Notes: generated from the sequence alone by a model not told the origin. A DNA stretch of 64,000 bases from Onchidella celtica (GCA_963931925.1 OZ007570.1:1182001-1246000), one strand, 5' to 3'. Counted from the stretch's first letter, positions 46,870 through 59,112 are shown. Translations and numbers: made by a program.

Positions 46870-46995
46870 CCCAACTCGCCGGCCCATCAGACTTTGCGGG
46901 AAAACGCAGAAAGCTTTTCAGGACAATGATGCCTGGTCACATTGAGTTTTGTCCGTCGGGAACAAGTGACCTGTGAACTAAATGAAAGAGGTAAG

Positions 46996-47529
46996 ACCAA
47001 GAGACTAGATTTAATTACTTTATTCCATTGTTCAAAGTGTGGGTTGTTGTTGTTGTTGTTGTTTTTTAACCGAAAAGCATTGCGTTAATTAGCCTACAAC
47101 TAACGAAAATAAAAAAAAGAATAAAAATATTACGTTGATATTATGATATACCGTAATATGTAATTTGTGCACTACTTACGCATGTGATCGTTTGACTAAA
47201 TGGGGCCTACAAAAACAAACAAAAAACTTACTCATTAAGGGAGAATTAATTGGCTGGAACAAAAAATGAATAAAGCGCTAGGCAAAATGGTGGGGCTTGT
47301 AGATTGTTTGATAATGATAGTCCGTTCGGAAACCGTTATGTACAATGCAGTACCGGTATCTCAGTAACGGTTAAAGGACTGCCGTGATTTCGACTGGAGC
47401 TGTATCAAAATCATTTGCGACAAGTCCATGTTAGCTGTGTAATGTAATGTAATAATTAACCTGCTCTGAGGCGCTGAACTAAAATTAAAAACAGGATTAA
47501 CATAAAATCAACAAATTGTCATGCTCCCA
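46996..47529. other. no gene seen
   Basis: AT-rich DNA with a (GTT)n run at 47044-47062. Confidence 0.5.
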
Positions 47530-48042
47530 CTCACACACATTAACGAACACTTGATCTATTCTCATCCTCAAACCTCGGAGACCAAAAAGGGACATCATTC
47601 AGTTTCAATGAAAGTAGTCCTAAACAATTCAGTTTTGAGCCTAAATATTATGATGTTTTCATTTTTCCTGGTGTCAACACTGATGTTGTTCCACAATTTA
47701 GGCCCACCAATAGAAAAAGCCTTTTCACCAAGCGGCAATCTGACCGTGGGTGTCTCAAGAAGTTTGGCGTTAACTCATTTCAATGTGCGTGATGGCTTGT
47801 TGTGGCGGTATGATTCCTCTAGCTCTGAAAGATATTTTAGGCCTAGGCCGTTTAGATAATAAAAATGTAGCATAGAGTGACCGAATAGAATATCTGATGA
47901 TGGCCGCGATCGTGTGATTAATCTGGCTGATCTGTTTTGAATTTTCTGAAAATGATTTAGAGTACAATTTGGAATTCCAAGTAACAACGAGTTGCAATAA
48001 TGACGAAAAAAAAATGCTCAATTGAGAGGCATTCGACGACAT
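47530..48042 (-). mobile_element. LINE C-terminal fragment (Jockey/CR1/L2-like)
   Basis: Minus-strand frames read LLGIPNCTLNHFQKIQNRSA with RLITRS, and further on LPLGEKAFSIGGPKLWNNI, the typical end of CR1/Jockey-type reverse transcriptase polyproteins. It is broken by frame changes near 47775-47800 and truncated at the 5' side. Confidence 0.8.
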
Positions 48043-48439
48043 CGATTCAAAATTTCGTATCCCACAGAACAGCGTTCTAAACTAAGTTGCTGTAGTGAAA
48101 AACACAGTGTAATCTGACATGCAGGGAAATGCTTGATTTCTTTAAATGAAGATGAATCTATGGCAGCATGAAATCAGCACCTTGCAGACTAAAAATAATA
48201 CTCTTATCTATTTTACAGTTTAAGACGATAGGCTACAATTTTTTTTACCCCTTTCTTCCTTTTCATGGTCACCGACATGCACCTTCCTTAATTAAACGAG
48301 GGGTTTTCTTTGTGGAAGTGTCTCTAGCAATGTAAAAATTTCTTGACCCTCCAAGTTTGCTTTAACTTTGTCTGAATTCCATCGTCTGCTAGTTCGTGTG
48401 GTGAGAAAAGGTGAAAGGTGGCGCACCATTCACAGTGAT

Positions 48440-48620
48440 TGTGATTGTGATTGTTCATCCCCTGTTGTCGTTGAGCGTCGAGGGGAGATGCAGTTTTTAT
48501 GGTAGGCCAACTCTGCCGCTCTTTCAACCGAGAGGTTGTTGTTTCTCAGGCTTCCTTTGACTCCTTCAATCTACCTTTTGCGTGGTCTGCCTCTGAGAAC
48601 ACCATTCAGTGCCACTCGAA
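48440..48620 (-). mobile_element. LINE C-terminal remnant of another type
   Basis: The minus strand reads RGRPRKR, then IEGVKGSLRNNNLSVERAAE. This is the segment that ends many animal LINE proteins (GRPRKRWIDGVKEDL type). Short and interrupted by a stop. Confidence 0.6.
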
Positions 48621-48624
48621 AATA

Positions 48625-49492
48625 CGAAAGTCCCGTTTTACAGACCGTGCGTTTCATGAGTAAACACAGTACCGGTAGGCCTACGTATTTTACATTGTGA
48701 TAGATCTATATGGTCTACTACAGTTGTTCCCCAGCGAATTCCCGCTCCGTGAATACGGTACCAGCTCAAATAATTTTTCGACTAGGTGTGTTATTTTACG
48801 ATCGCTTAATTAGCATCTATACCCTGAAGCCGCTACAGCCACTGAGAATTATTTTGGTTTGCTTTTACATTCTGCACAGCAATAGGCACAGTTGTGTAGT
48901 GTGCCCAGTGCCTTCCGAAGACAAAGTCTGTTAAATGCCCCACCTGCCCCCCTTAAAAAATGAAACAAAAACAAAAATTTGGTAAAACAACAACTACAAA
49001 AATCAGCCCTATACGTCAATTAGTTTCATTCGACACAAGGAGGATGACGAACATCTGCGACCTCACAGCCTTTTTGTGGTATTTCTTTTTTATCGTTAGG
49101 AAATGTAAAGCTAATAGATGGTAGCATAATTTGTTGATAAATAACACACTGTATTTCGATCTTGTAAATTGTCTTTGATTTGTTAATTCTTTGTAATGCT
49201 GTACATGTCTTTACCCTGTTGTCATTTTTACTTATGCAGCTTCACAGTTGGTGATGGAAGAAAAATACAACAACAAAAACAAAGAAAAACGTGTGGCAAA
49301 AAAATGTGGCTGAAAAAAAAAAAGAAAGAAAGAAAAGACGATAACAAGTAAATAAGAAATAAAAAGTGTGGAAGATGGTGGATGACAAAGGGGCACGTGG
49401 AAAAATATTACATGTATATAAACTGGAAAAGTTTTGGTAACCACCAGAATTTCAAACATGTGCCAATTGCAGACTAAGACAATTGTTCCTAA
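48625..49492. other. no gene seen
   Basis: AT-rich sequence with A/AAAG runs at 49310-49340. Confidence 0.5.
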
Positions 49493-49745
49493 TGTGAGAG
49501 GATGAACGATTTTCTATTTTCAATATGTGCTTTCATGGTAACGCTACTGCGTGAGTAAGGGACGGCCACTCATAGTAGTTTACATAGATATAGTACACTA
49601 GATCGCTGAGCCAGCCAGCGGCCCACGCAACGAATTGAAAACGAGGCCGCCATTACGCTAAGCCTGAAGCTCGCCGATGCTGTACAGTCGTGCCAGCCAA
49701 GGAGTATAGCAGTAATGTTGCGGGCGTGCGTTGTTTTTTGTTTTC

Positions 49746-49761
49746 GGGGGGGGGGGGGGGG
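49746..49761. repeat. poly-G tract
   Basis: A run of about 16 G's inside the P-like element. Confidence 0.85.
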
Positions 49762-50070
49762 GTTACCATGTGTGAGTTTGCGAGGCAATAATATACAAAT
49801 CACTGTTATAAATGCTCTTCAGAAGTTTTTGAGCATTGAAACAACTCATTATGAGACAGCTTTATACTGTCATAGTGCTATGTATATCGACCTTCAAAAA
49901 AAAAAAAATAATAATAAATAAATTTTGAAAAAATTATCTACATCTACAATGTTAATCTTGGCGGAATTCAATTAAAAAACATACCGCATATGCATTCAAT
50001 GGGCTACACAACCCAACTCGCCCCACCAAAAAACAAAACAAAACGACGCACAGTGATGTTTAAAAAACAA

Positions 50071-50564
50071 TTTGTATTTGTATTTGTATTTGTATTTGTA
50101 TTTGTATTTGTATTTTGTATTTGTATAACTCTTTAATCCCATTTGGGAAATTTTGCCTTTGTGCCATTGCACCCCAGTTACAACTGGAGCAGGCACGTCG
50201 TCGCCACAGTGCAGCGCCGGTCGGCGTTTTTTTTTTTTTTTTGGTGGTGGGGGGATGAGGGGGAGTGGGTGGTAGGGATGAATTTTTTATTTAATTTTGC
50301 CCGGGCAGCGGCCTGTTCGGCCTGCTCTTTACGATTTCCAACTGCCAAGGTATCTTTAACGTGCGCAACGTCCACACGGGCCCTCCGAATTTTTTCGTCC
50401 TTATCCGAGAAGACTAGGTACTCGATCCTACCCCTCAATAGGATCAGGGACATGAAAATATGAGAAAAATCCCAAACTTCCAACATGCCTGCACCGGCCG
50501 GGTTTAGAACCCGGGACCCTTGGCATGAGAGGCGAGCACCTTGCCTCTAGACCACCTTGTCCCC
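50071..50564 (-). mobile_element. tRNA-derived SINE with (ATACAA)n tail
   Basis: On the minus strand a tRNA-like head carries an A box (TGGTCTAGAGG, 50544-50554) and a B box (GGTTCTAAACC, 50501-50511). A conserved-looking body with TTAAAGATACCTTGGCAGTT follows, and the 3' end is (ATACAA)n at 50071-50125. A poly-T/G-rich stretch at 50228-50280 interrupts the body. RNA polymerase III transcription is expected for the family. Flanking duplications were not found. Confidence 0.82.
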
Positions 50565-51152
50565 AGCTAGCGACTCATCATTTTGATGTCCACAGTCACC
50601 CATTCAAAAAAAGCAACATTTCAATAATGGAGAAAGGAATGAGACAGAGAGCCTTATTATCAGTTAATCCAACTGAATATCAGCCAAACGTGAAGAATGT
50701 ATGGGGACGACACACGGGACACAGTATTTCTTGAAAGAAAGAAGAAGAGGTACAGAAGGAAAGATGGAAATCAGTAAACAGTTTGATGGAAGGAGGAGAG
50801 GTAACACATATACATCCTGTTAAAAAAGCAAACTCCACACGCTGTCGTCGTATGTTTCACAGTAAGGATAGTCTACATCTTTTGAGGATGTTAAATGAAA
50901 CATTCACTTTTGTAACACTAATAACTCGGGTCGCAAGAGAAATTGCAAGTCCACATATAGAGTAATTTTCTATTCAGGTTTAACAAGGAACCAAGAAACA
51001 ATAAATACATAAAATTGTACTCACCACCGGTGTTCATGTATTCCAAGACGGGGATGAGGAGCAGCACAAAAAAAAAAAAACTACTGTCCACCAAACAGTA
51101 CCAACTTGTTCAGTTTAATCCTCTTGGCTGCTTTGCCTCCAAAGATCATTCT

Positions 51153-51746
51153 CTATTGGTGCAGTTTGCCAGCCTTAAAGAGTCTCATCCGCAAGTAGTA
51201 AGATGCCACACTTTTGATGAGGCTAGTGATGTGGTCCTCCTCTACAATCATCTCATGGTCATAGAAATGATCCCGCAGAGATGGGAATAGATCAAAATAT
51301 TTCTCCTTTACATATGTGAGGACGAGGTTTTGAATCTGGACATCAATGAATTTCTTGTGTGGCAAGGTCTGCATGACATCTGGGCTAGGCATCACAACCC
51401 TGAATGCTTTTTCTGTTGCCAACAAAAGCTGCACAACACCGTCGGAAGGGCATACAAGACCGCATTGATCTCTTCTCCTCAGAAAGGAGAAACGAATATC
51501 TTCCGGAGTTTCCGCACATGTCAAGGCAGCCCTGCAATCTGAACATTTTATTTTTGGAATCAGACGTGCGCACACAAATCCTGCTGTGTAGGTCAAGCAT
51601 GAGTATCTCCACTCATTATCCGGGAGTGTAAAGGTGGACTCAAGCCTGTCAACCGCAGCAGCAAACATGTCATCCTGTGAGAAATCAGGCAGGTTTTGGG
51701 GTTTTGCCGGTGCCTTCAAAAGAAAACAGTCCAACTGCAACTCCAT
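51153..51746 (-). pseudogene. P/THAP9-like transposase, C-terminal part
   Basis: About 197 codons with YTAGFVCARLIPKIKCSDC, RRRDQCGLVCPSDGVVQLL and a charged Tyr/His end. This resembles the C-terminal region of THAP9 and P-element transposases (YIAGYV ... CxxC ... GGL-PS). The RNase H-like catalytic core that should come before it is missing: only about 60 bases separate this frame from the coiled-coil part. It is therefore an internally deleted gene. THAP9 homology is my reading of motifs, not a search result. Confidence 0.75.
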
Positions 51747-51808
51747 CAGCGTTTTCTGTTATACCAGGATGACTTTCTGAAACTTGATTCATTCCGATTT
51801 GTGAGCCA

Positions 51809-52129
51809 CTAAAAGGCGCATTTACTGTACCAGTACATAATTATGGGTCTGATGGGTTTTTTATTCTTCAGGTCCTTCACTATGTCCTTCAGTTTACTCA
51901 TTGATTTGGTTCTGCGGCGCAATTTTTCCCGTACCTTCTTACACTTCTCCTGCAGTTTCTTCACATGCTGCTTGGCGTTGGCAACTTCTTTCTGGGGATC
52001 TGAGCAATAGCTATGATCATGATTTAGGCCATGAAGAATCTGCTCCAGGGACGGCTTTTTGGTTTTAGACATTATATGATTTTCTTTTGGTACTAGGGGC
52101 TTGCGTTCGAGCTTCCTTCTCTGAGGCAA
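51809..52129 (-). pseudogene. P/THAP9-like transposase, coiled-coil part
   Basis: Contains HDHSYCSDPQ, fitting the DHSY motif that follows the THAP domain in THAP9/P-like proteins. A Lys/Glu/Gln leucine-zipper-like helix follows (VKKLQEKCKKVREKLRRRTK), used for dimerisation in this family. It lies between the THAP exon and the C-terminal part, in the expected order. Confidence 0.7.
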
Positions 52130-52138
52130 TGGTTGCTT

Positions 52139-52420
52139 TTAGATATGTTTAGGAAAATTGAATAACGAAGGCACAGCATTCCATTTCAATTTTCTCCTGT
52201 GATCACCTTCATTGAAGTCACTTTTCAGAAAGTGATTACTACACAATCGATGATGGGATGTCGGCTTAAAGTGTTCCCGTCTGACAGCAACAACCCATTT
52301 TGCGAGTAATTCTTGGTTTTTCATGGGAAATCGGTGGAATGTCAAATCGTGCTCTCTGTTTTCCGACCTCTTTGCTGTCTGGCGATTGGTGCAGCCATAA
52401 GCGGCACAGGATGTCACCAT
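52139..52420 (-). CDS. THAP DNA-binding domain exon of the P-like transposase
   Basis: Starts at ATG 52418-52420. The C2CH zinc finger is complete: MVTSCAAYGCTN has the first two Cys, FHRFP follows, then RLCSNHF supplies the third Cys and the His, and NAVPSLFNFP is the AVPxxF box that ends THAP domains. Length is about 93 residues. In P transposases this domain binds the subterminal DNA of the element. A splice donor is probably near the 3' end of this frame. Confidence 0.85.
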   Translation of the reverse strand: MVTSCAAYGCTNRQTAKRSENREHDLTFHRFPMKNQELLAKWVVAVRREHFKPTSHHRLCSNHFLKSDFNEGDHRRKLKWNAVPSLFNFPKHI

Positions 52421-53030
52421 TTTCCTGCAAGATGTAAACAACAAATACAATAGATAAGGCTAGTTTGTACATGGCAAGCTCAACATTTGGTGCAGTTATT
52501 TTAACGCCCTTAACTTTACCAAATGCAGCTTTATGAAACTAAAAAATGCAACTTAGCTGTATTGATTTTTATTTGTAGACTATTAAAAACAACAAATGCA
52601 TTCAGGTACCTACCTATGTTACAAATTAAATTTTATGATCACCATCCTTCGCCTACTTAAATGAATTTGTGAATGGCGCTGAGAGTTATTTGCAAGAATT
52701 CCTCTGTCAGTGTCTTTTGTAGCCTAATCTCACGTGGATTATGGACATTTTATGCTGCTTTGGTATGTTTCGAAAACACGAATCCTTACCTTTCAGAGGA
52801 CTGCAAACACTAGAGCACAATTATAATTTATCTATAATCAGGATCACACTAAAAAGACAGATCTCTTCTTGTAAATAGTGCTTGGAATTTTCCCAGAATT
52901 TTGCAATTATGTTGGTTAATTAAATTATTATCAGTTTCCTCTGGTCAGCATTATTTGCAAGATCTTGTAAATGCTACTTTGTTTCTGATTATCTCTGTCT
53001 CAGCAGACTATCAGATCAACAGACTTAGTC

Positions 53031-54263
53031 TGTCAAGAACAGATTTGATTCATAAATGTTTCCACTGAGTAAATTTTTGTGAGAGAGCAGTGAGTAATTT
53101 TTACAAACGTAATTATTGTGCGAGCCAGCATAACTTGGTCTCGTAAACAATTTGTTTTGAACAGTTTTTTTTTCTAATAGATAGACAGAAGGTGTGGGGA
53201 AGGATAGACGGACAGCGTAGGTGTGCATGACTGAGCACTTTTTATATCTCGTGTTTTGAACTAGGTTTAGTAGAGAGGGAAGGGGTGAGTAGGAATTAAA
53301 TGTTATTGAGACGTCTGTTGACGTACAGAAAATCCGTGATCCAGAGTAAAAGCTCGGGGTTTTGAACATGTTAAGAATTTATTGCTATAAAATTACATTT
53401 TATTGTCTTGAGTGATGCGACCTTTGATGTCGACCCAAGGTCGTTGCGTAGGGCTGTTACTAATAACTCGGTTCGGCAGCCGAGCTAGAGGTGGTTGCAC
53501 CAATCAAATGTATGAATCTGGACGGAAGGTCGAGACATAGCTTTAGTATTTAAACCCGTGCAGAGCTTAGATAGATGCCACATGTAGACAATCCATTTAC
53601 GAGGTGGACGGCGATAGTCCTCAGCCAGATGAGAGACATTTAAGACGCAGCTGAGCAGTCCATATTGTGAGGAGCCTGATTTAAAGCTCCAGAGCCTAAG
53701 CTACTTGGTTTGATATGAACCCACAGCGTTTACATCCAGCGCTCTCACTCCTAGTGAGGGCCTCATGGTGAGAGTCCATACTAATTTGTAATGATGGAAG
53801 TGAACCGTTCTACTTACTTTTGAAGACAGTTTCAGAGCTACCGCCAGACAACGCATGGTTGTACAAGCATTCTCCATGGCGTGTCTATAGGAAATGTCCA
53901 TATCATAACATGTCTCATTGAATTAATAGAATTTAAACTGTTATATCCGTCGCCACGTGCGCGGATTCTATTTGGCATATAACTCATATGACCTGCAAGT
54001 AGTTAGAGTGAATAAGTTAGTCTTTATAGAAAGCTGTAGTTTCATTAGTTAGATTCAGTTGCCTTTGAATTGATATTTATATTTATAATTATATTTGTTA
54101 CATTAATTCCTGTAATTAAACTGCCCTACAGTTCTGCTAAAAATCAAAGCAATTGATTTATTTAGTTTTTAGAGTGCAAGTATTTTTTTGTGTTCGCCGA
54201 TTGTGGGAGCGGACCTCGAAAGAGTGTCAGCCGAATTCTCCCCATCTAACCCACATCGCGACA
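53031..54263 (+). mobile_element. solo LTR, second LTR family, inside the P-like element
   Basis: 1233 bp, TGTCAAGAACAG to CATCGCGACA, flanked by TAGTC (53026-53030 and 54264-54268). It is closely similar to the copy at 41637-42881 apart from small indels and a variable stretch around 53505-53570. Confidence 0.92.
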
Positions 54264-54268
54264 TAGTC

Positions 54269-55192
54269 TTTTGTCCTGTTTTACAAGCTCTAGATCTATT
54301 TTTTTTTTAAAATATAATAGGCCTATATATCTTCATAGTTAACACTGAAGAACAGCTACACTATCAGTATTAAGTCTATTTCACATATGAATTTCATCCT
54401 TGCCTCTATCACCTACTGTGATAGCTCTTCATAATGGGCCTTTTTAATTGCTTACATAGTACTCATATTCATCACTGAGCATCAATTGACATCAGACATT
54501 AATGTAGGCTACTGTGCCAGATGTCCGGGCTGAGAATAATAAGTTGCACAGCCAAAACAGAAGTTACGAAAGCAGTTCAAGAAACGAAATCTGATTAGCC
54601 AAACCACACTAGCTGTTCTGTTATCAGTACCGTTATATAGCAGACAGTGATGCTGACTGCTGTACTTGGGTCAATGACGCCATGCTATTGACTGCTAGAT
54701 CTAGCGGTACACGAGCCTGTTCCTCATTAAATTTGCAATAAACTAACACAAACTTTTGACAAACAACATCAGAAAGCCATTCTCATATAATATAGATCTA
54801 GCCTATATAAAAAACCTTGCCAGGCCCAATGTATTCGGTTAATTGCACCCACATAAATCTATATCTAGACTAGATTAGATCATAGCGGTCAATGACGCGC
54901 TGCTACTGATAGCAGAACGAGAGCCTGTTCCTCACTAACTTTGCAACAAACAGACTAAAACTCTTGGTAAACAAGATAATAAAACCAATCAAATAAATAT
55001 CTTGTGATTCCTCACCTTTCAAATTGTCAGCTGGAGTTTGCAGTCGATCTTGAAACAATAACGATGTCACAAAAAAAACGAAAGTGAAACTGCACAGGAA
55101 GAGTACGCTGTCTGCTGTTTATCAGGCTTAAACAATGGCGGCCGGACTTCCTGGGAAGCGTCGGTTTCCTTTCCTCCGACCAATGGGAGTCG
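54269..55192. other. 5' region of the P-like element, no gene
   Basis: AT-rich sequence with GATCTA motifs; it presumably contains the promoter and subterminal binding sites of the P-like element. Confidence 0.4.
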
Positions 55193-56362
55193 GCGATCTA
55201 GTGTACTATATCTATGGTAGTTTATGGACACTTGGCCGAGTACCATTAATTGGATTATTTCCCTTGTAATAGTAGCGCGGGACCCGTTATTCACATCACG
55301 GTGAAAAGCGCGCATTTTGATTGGTCAGTTGGAAATGTTGACCACCGGGCTTCCAACTCTTATATCATGGCTTTAAGTTTCTTACAACTCGCTCCTTCGT
55401 TGTTATCCACCGACAGAAAGACGGGAACCCGAATTCATTGTTGAGAGTAGGCAATACCCTATCGGTACAAAATAGGAACTCATGATAACGTTTGTTATCA
55501 ATGGAGATACGTCGTATTAAAGGACGAAAGTATCCCGCACAAATTTGTCCAATGTTGTTAGTCCTGACACTTTGAAAATTTATATTAAAACTATTACCGG
55601 GTTTCTGGTATAAGTAGTCAGTTAGAATTTTAGCAGCAAGTTTCTACTTTATAATGGTACTAATTTCGCTGCACTTTGATGCACATGTCCTATTGAAATA
55701 ATTAATAAGAGGGTCTCGGATTTAAAGTAAACCACGAGTTAGACGCATGTTATCCCCGATAATTCCAACCTGGGTCAAATTTATTCAATTATAGCTGGAG
55801 GGGACCATAGAGTAATTTCTGCAGTTTACTGGGATACCTAATTGACTTTTGTGTGCACCCTTTTGACCGTACTGTAAATTCGATTGTGTTGGGACCCTAA
55901 CCGGTTATGTTGTTCGGCTGGACTCAATGTCCGAGCCTTTCACTTGTCCAACACTGGACTACGTAATAGCCCTCTCGGACGTCCGCGCTGGCTCATAAAG
56001 ATGATGCCAGTTCGAGTGGTCAGTAGACTCCATCAAAGACGCCGGAACAATAGGAAGCACAAGTGGGCCTTGCAGTACAATAGACCGGCGGCGGCCTGCC
56101 GTGGCGCGCCTCGCCCAAAACATGGCCTAGTCCAGTTGCGCCAGTAGCAGAAAGACTTTGGCTTATGGCTGGTTGGGCTTTTCTTTTTCTTGGTAGGGTT
56201 TTTCCTATGCCATTTTGGTAGTGATACCTTTGTTAGGCTTTTTGAATAAATAAGATTGCCAGCAGAACCCTGTGTTTGTTAATCCTGTGTATCCTTAAGG
56301 GAGTTACTATTGAACCCACGCAGTAACCACATTAGCCACTCGTAGTTCATCTCAACATTTTC

Positions 56363-56380
56363 TGGTGTCAGAAGTGGGAT
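56363..56380 (+). promoter_or_regulatory. primer-binding site, probably tRNA-Leu type
   Basis: TGGTGTCAGAAGTGGGAT lies five bases inside the 5' LTR and is complementary to the 3' end of some tRNA-Leu species as I remember them. Confidence 0.6.
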
Positions 56381-57404
56381 ACACAGAAGGGTTAGTTTGT
56401 AGTGTAGAAAACCCAGCCATGGAAATTTTTAGTTTGAAGCCCAGCCAGCCAGCCAACCCCTGCCCCACCCCATAGGAACCAGGGAGCCACGGAGACCAAC
56501 GCCCTCCAACATCAACTCAAGATTCAGGACCTGTATCCCAGTCCTGTGTACACCACCCATCCCACTGCAGTCAACAGGGACCCGTTGCGGGTATTTCATC
56601 CCGCAATCTACACGTATCCGCAACATCCGCCCCCGCAGCCTGCGTCGACCAGTGTCTGGTACTCCCAGCCCACCACCCTTGCCAGCCACCTGCAGCCCAA
56701 CCAGACCCTCAACATGGGTTGAGAACTTTACAGCCCCTACCTCCTGTGCAGCGGTCCAGCTGCCCCCACGTCCAGCTGCCCCCACTGACAACCCCAGAGA
56801 TTAGACCTATGACTCTTATTAGTGATTGACATTAGACATTGATGGTGAGTGCAGAAAGAGCAGGGGAGCGTACCCATCAAGACCCCCCTAGTTTCCATTA
56901 GGCCAGAAGACAGACCGACGATCAAGTGAGCCCCGCCTCCAGATTTTAAGTTAGAGAGTATGCCCATGTTAGCTTTCTCCACAGTTTAGTTACAATTACT
57001 TTTAATGCCTATGTTGACCTTACCTTTTTCATTGCACTAGTGCCCTTATAGCATTTATTGTCTTTTTTTGTACTGTTCGATCCTACGTTAACCCTGATAG
57101 TGGTCTGGGACCACCGTTGCAGGTCTGGGACCTGTTGTTTTGTCCATATGATGTAACTTACTACAGCCAGAGCTGAGACTGTTGTGTACATCTTCAGGAT
57201 GCCAGTAGTAACTTAGCCGGTTCACGCCACCTGTTAGTAGTTATAAAGAGGATGGACCATTGTTGTACTTCGGTTCACTGTGTGTAATTTGCAATTGTTC
57301 TACTCTAAGTGATGGTATCATAGCCCCTTAGAGTTTGATTATACCTTCAGTGGTCTTTTGTAAACCTTTGAATTGATGTATGTGTCACGTAAGGGACTAC
57401 GTGA

Positions 57405-57419
57405 CTTAGCAGGGGAGAA
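57405..57419 (+). promoter_or_regulatory. polypurine tract of the non-autonomous LTR element
   Basis: AGCAGGGGAGAA lies directly before the 3' LTR. Confidence 0.65.
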
Positions 57420-58641
57420 TGTGAGAGGATGAACGATTTTCTATTTTCAATATGTGCTTTCATGGTAACGCTAGTGCGTGAGTAAGGGACGGCCACTCAT
57501 AGTAGTTTATGGACACTTGGCCGAGTACCATTAATTGGATTATTTCCCTTGTAATAGTAGCGCGGGACCCGTTATTCACATCACGGTGAAAAGCGCGCAT
57601 TTTGATTGGTCAGTTGGAAATGTTGACCACCGGGCTTCCAACTCTTATATCATGGCTTTAAGTTTCTTACAACTCACTCCTTCGTTGTTATCCACCGACA
57701 GAAAGACGGGAACCCGAATTCATTGTTGAGAGTAGGCAATACCCTATCGGTACAAAATAGGTACTCATGATAACGTTTGTTACCAATGGAGATACGTCGT
57801 ATTAAAGGACGAAAGTATCCCGCACAAATTTGTCCAATGTTGTTAGTCCTGACACTTTGAAAATTTATATTAAAACTATTACCGGGTTTCTGGTATAAGT
57901 AGTCAGTTAGAATTTTAGCAGCAAGTTTCTACTTTATAATGGTACTAATTTCGCTGCACTTTGATGCACATGTCCTATTGAAATAATTAATAAGAGGGTC
58001 TCGGATTTAAAGTAAACCACGAGTTAGACGCAAGTTATCCCCGATAATTCCAACCTGGGTCAAATTTATTCAATTATAGCTGGAGGGGACCATAGAGTAA
58101 TTTCTGCAGTTTACTGGGATACCTAATTGACTTTTGTGTGCACCCTTTTGACCGTACTGTAAATTCGATTGTGTTGGGACCCTAACCGGTTATGTTGTTC
58201 GGCTGGACTCAATGTCCGAGCCTTTCACTTGTCCAACACTGGACTACGTAATAGCCCTCTCGGACGTCCGCGCTGGCTCATAAAGGTGATGCCAGTTCGA
58301 GTGGTCAGTAGACTCCATCAAAGACGCCGGAACAATAGGAAGCACAAGTGGGCCTTGCAGTACAATAGACCGGCGGCGGCCTGCCGTGGCGCGCCTCGCC
58401 CAAAACATGGCCTAGTCCAGTTGCGCCAGTAGCAGAAAGACTTTGGCTTATGGCTGGTTGGGCTTTTCTTTTTCTTGGTAGGGTTTTTCCTATGCCATTT
58501 TGGTAGTGATACCTTTGTTAGGCTTTTTGAATAAATAAGATTGCCAGCAGAACCCTGTGTTTGTTAATCCTGTGTATCCTTAAGGGAGTTACTATTGAAC
58601 CCACGCAGTAACCACATTAGCCACTCGTAGTTCATCCAACA
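57420..58641 (+). repeat. 3' LTR of the non-autonomous element
   Basis: 1222 bp; it pairs with the split 5' LTR (90 plus 1133 bp). Confidence 0.9.
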
Positions 58642-58914
58642 CTAAGAAGATGAAGAAAAACAGTTTTCCTGAACTAAAACCAATGAAACAAAGTTCCAAT
58701 CAAAATGATGTAGTACTTTCATTCTAATTCTTGTGAATATTTTTTGTTTGTTTTTTGTTCGTTTTTGTTTTTGTGGCTTGGAATTATCTTGACATGCTCT
58801 GGCTTCTCACCTTCTCAAACCATCAAATAATTCAAATGTTTGGATGACGTGTCTTGCTTGCATGACTGTAACCAAGTGTAGGTCAAATCACAACTTTGCT
58901 TAACATTTAAGCAA

Positions 58915-59112
58915 AACTAACTATAAACTATAAACTAACTAACTAACTATAGTAACCAACTATAATAACTAACTAACTAACTATAACAACTAACTAACTA
59001 CTAACTAACTAACTAACTAACTAACTAAGTAACTAACTAACTAATTAACTAGCTAACTAACTAACTAATTGACTGCCTGACTAAATAAATAGATAAATAA
59101 ATAAATAAGTAA
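58915..59112. repeat. (CTAA)n microsatellite
   Basis: About 200 bp of ACTAACTA units grading into (ATAA)n. Confidence 0.95.

Larger units (their letters stand above)
49583..55216 (-). mobile_element. P-element-like transposon with THAP-domain transposase remnants
   Basis: 5634 bp with 24-bp perfect terminal inverted repeats starting CATAGATATAGTACACTAG (49583-49606 and 55193-55216). It is flanked by the 8-bp duplication GTAGTTTA (49575-49582 and 55217-55224). The 8-bp target duplication, CA...TG ends and a THAP-type transposase are the marks of the P superfamily. The transposase is on the minus strand and lacks most of its catalytic middle. A SINE (50071-50564) and a solo LTR (53031-54263) are nested inside. 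It is not autonomous now. Confidence 0.88.
49493..58641 (+). mobile_element. non-autonomous LTR retrotransposon split by a DNA transposon
   Basis: The 5' LTR (49493-49582 plus 55225-56357) and the 3' LTR (57420-58641) begin TGTGAGAGGATGAACG and end CAACA. CTAA flanks both ends (49489-49492 and 58642-58645). The internal part is only about 1.06 kb (56358-57419). It has a primer-binding site and a purine tract but no gag-pol, so this is a TRIM/LARD-like element. The LTRs differ at only a handful of sites by eye, so the insertion is fairly recent. The P-like transposon at 49583-55216 entered the 5' LTR later still. Confidence 0.88.

Noticed and set aside
50501-50554. Possible tRNA gene
   Set aside because: A and B boxes are present, but it is followed by a SINE body and (ATACAA)n tail, and no cloverleaf with CCA-side pairing was apparent.
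55884-56147. An 87-codon frame repeated at 58169-58432
   Set aside because: It is inside the paired LTRs of the non-autonomous element; similarity is explained by LTR duplication.
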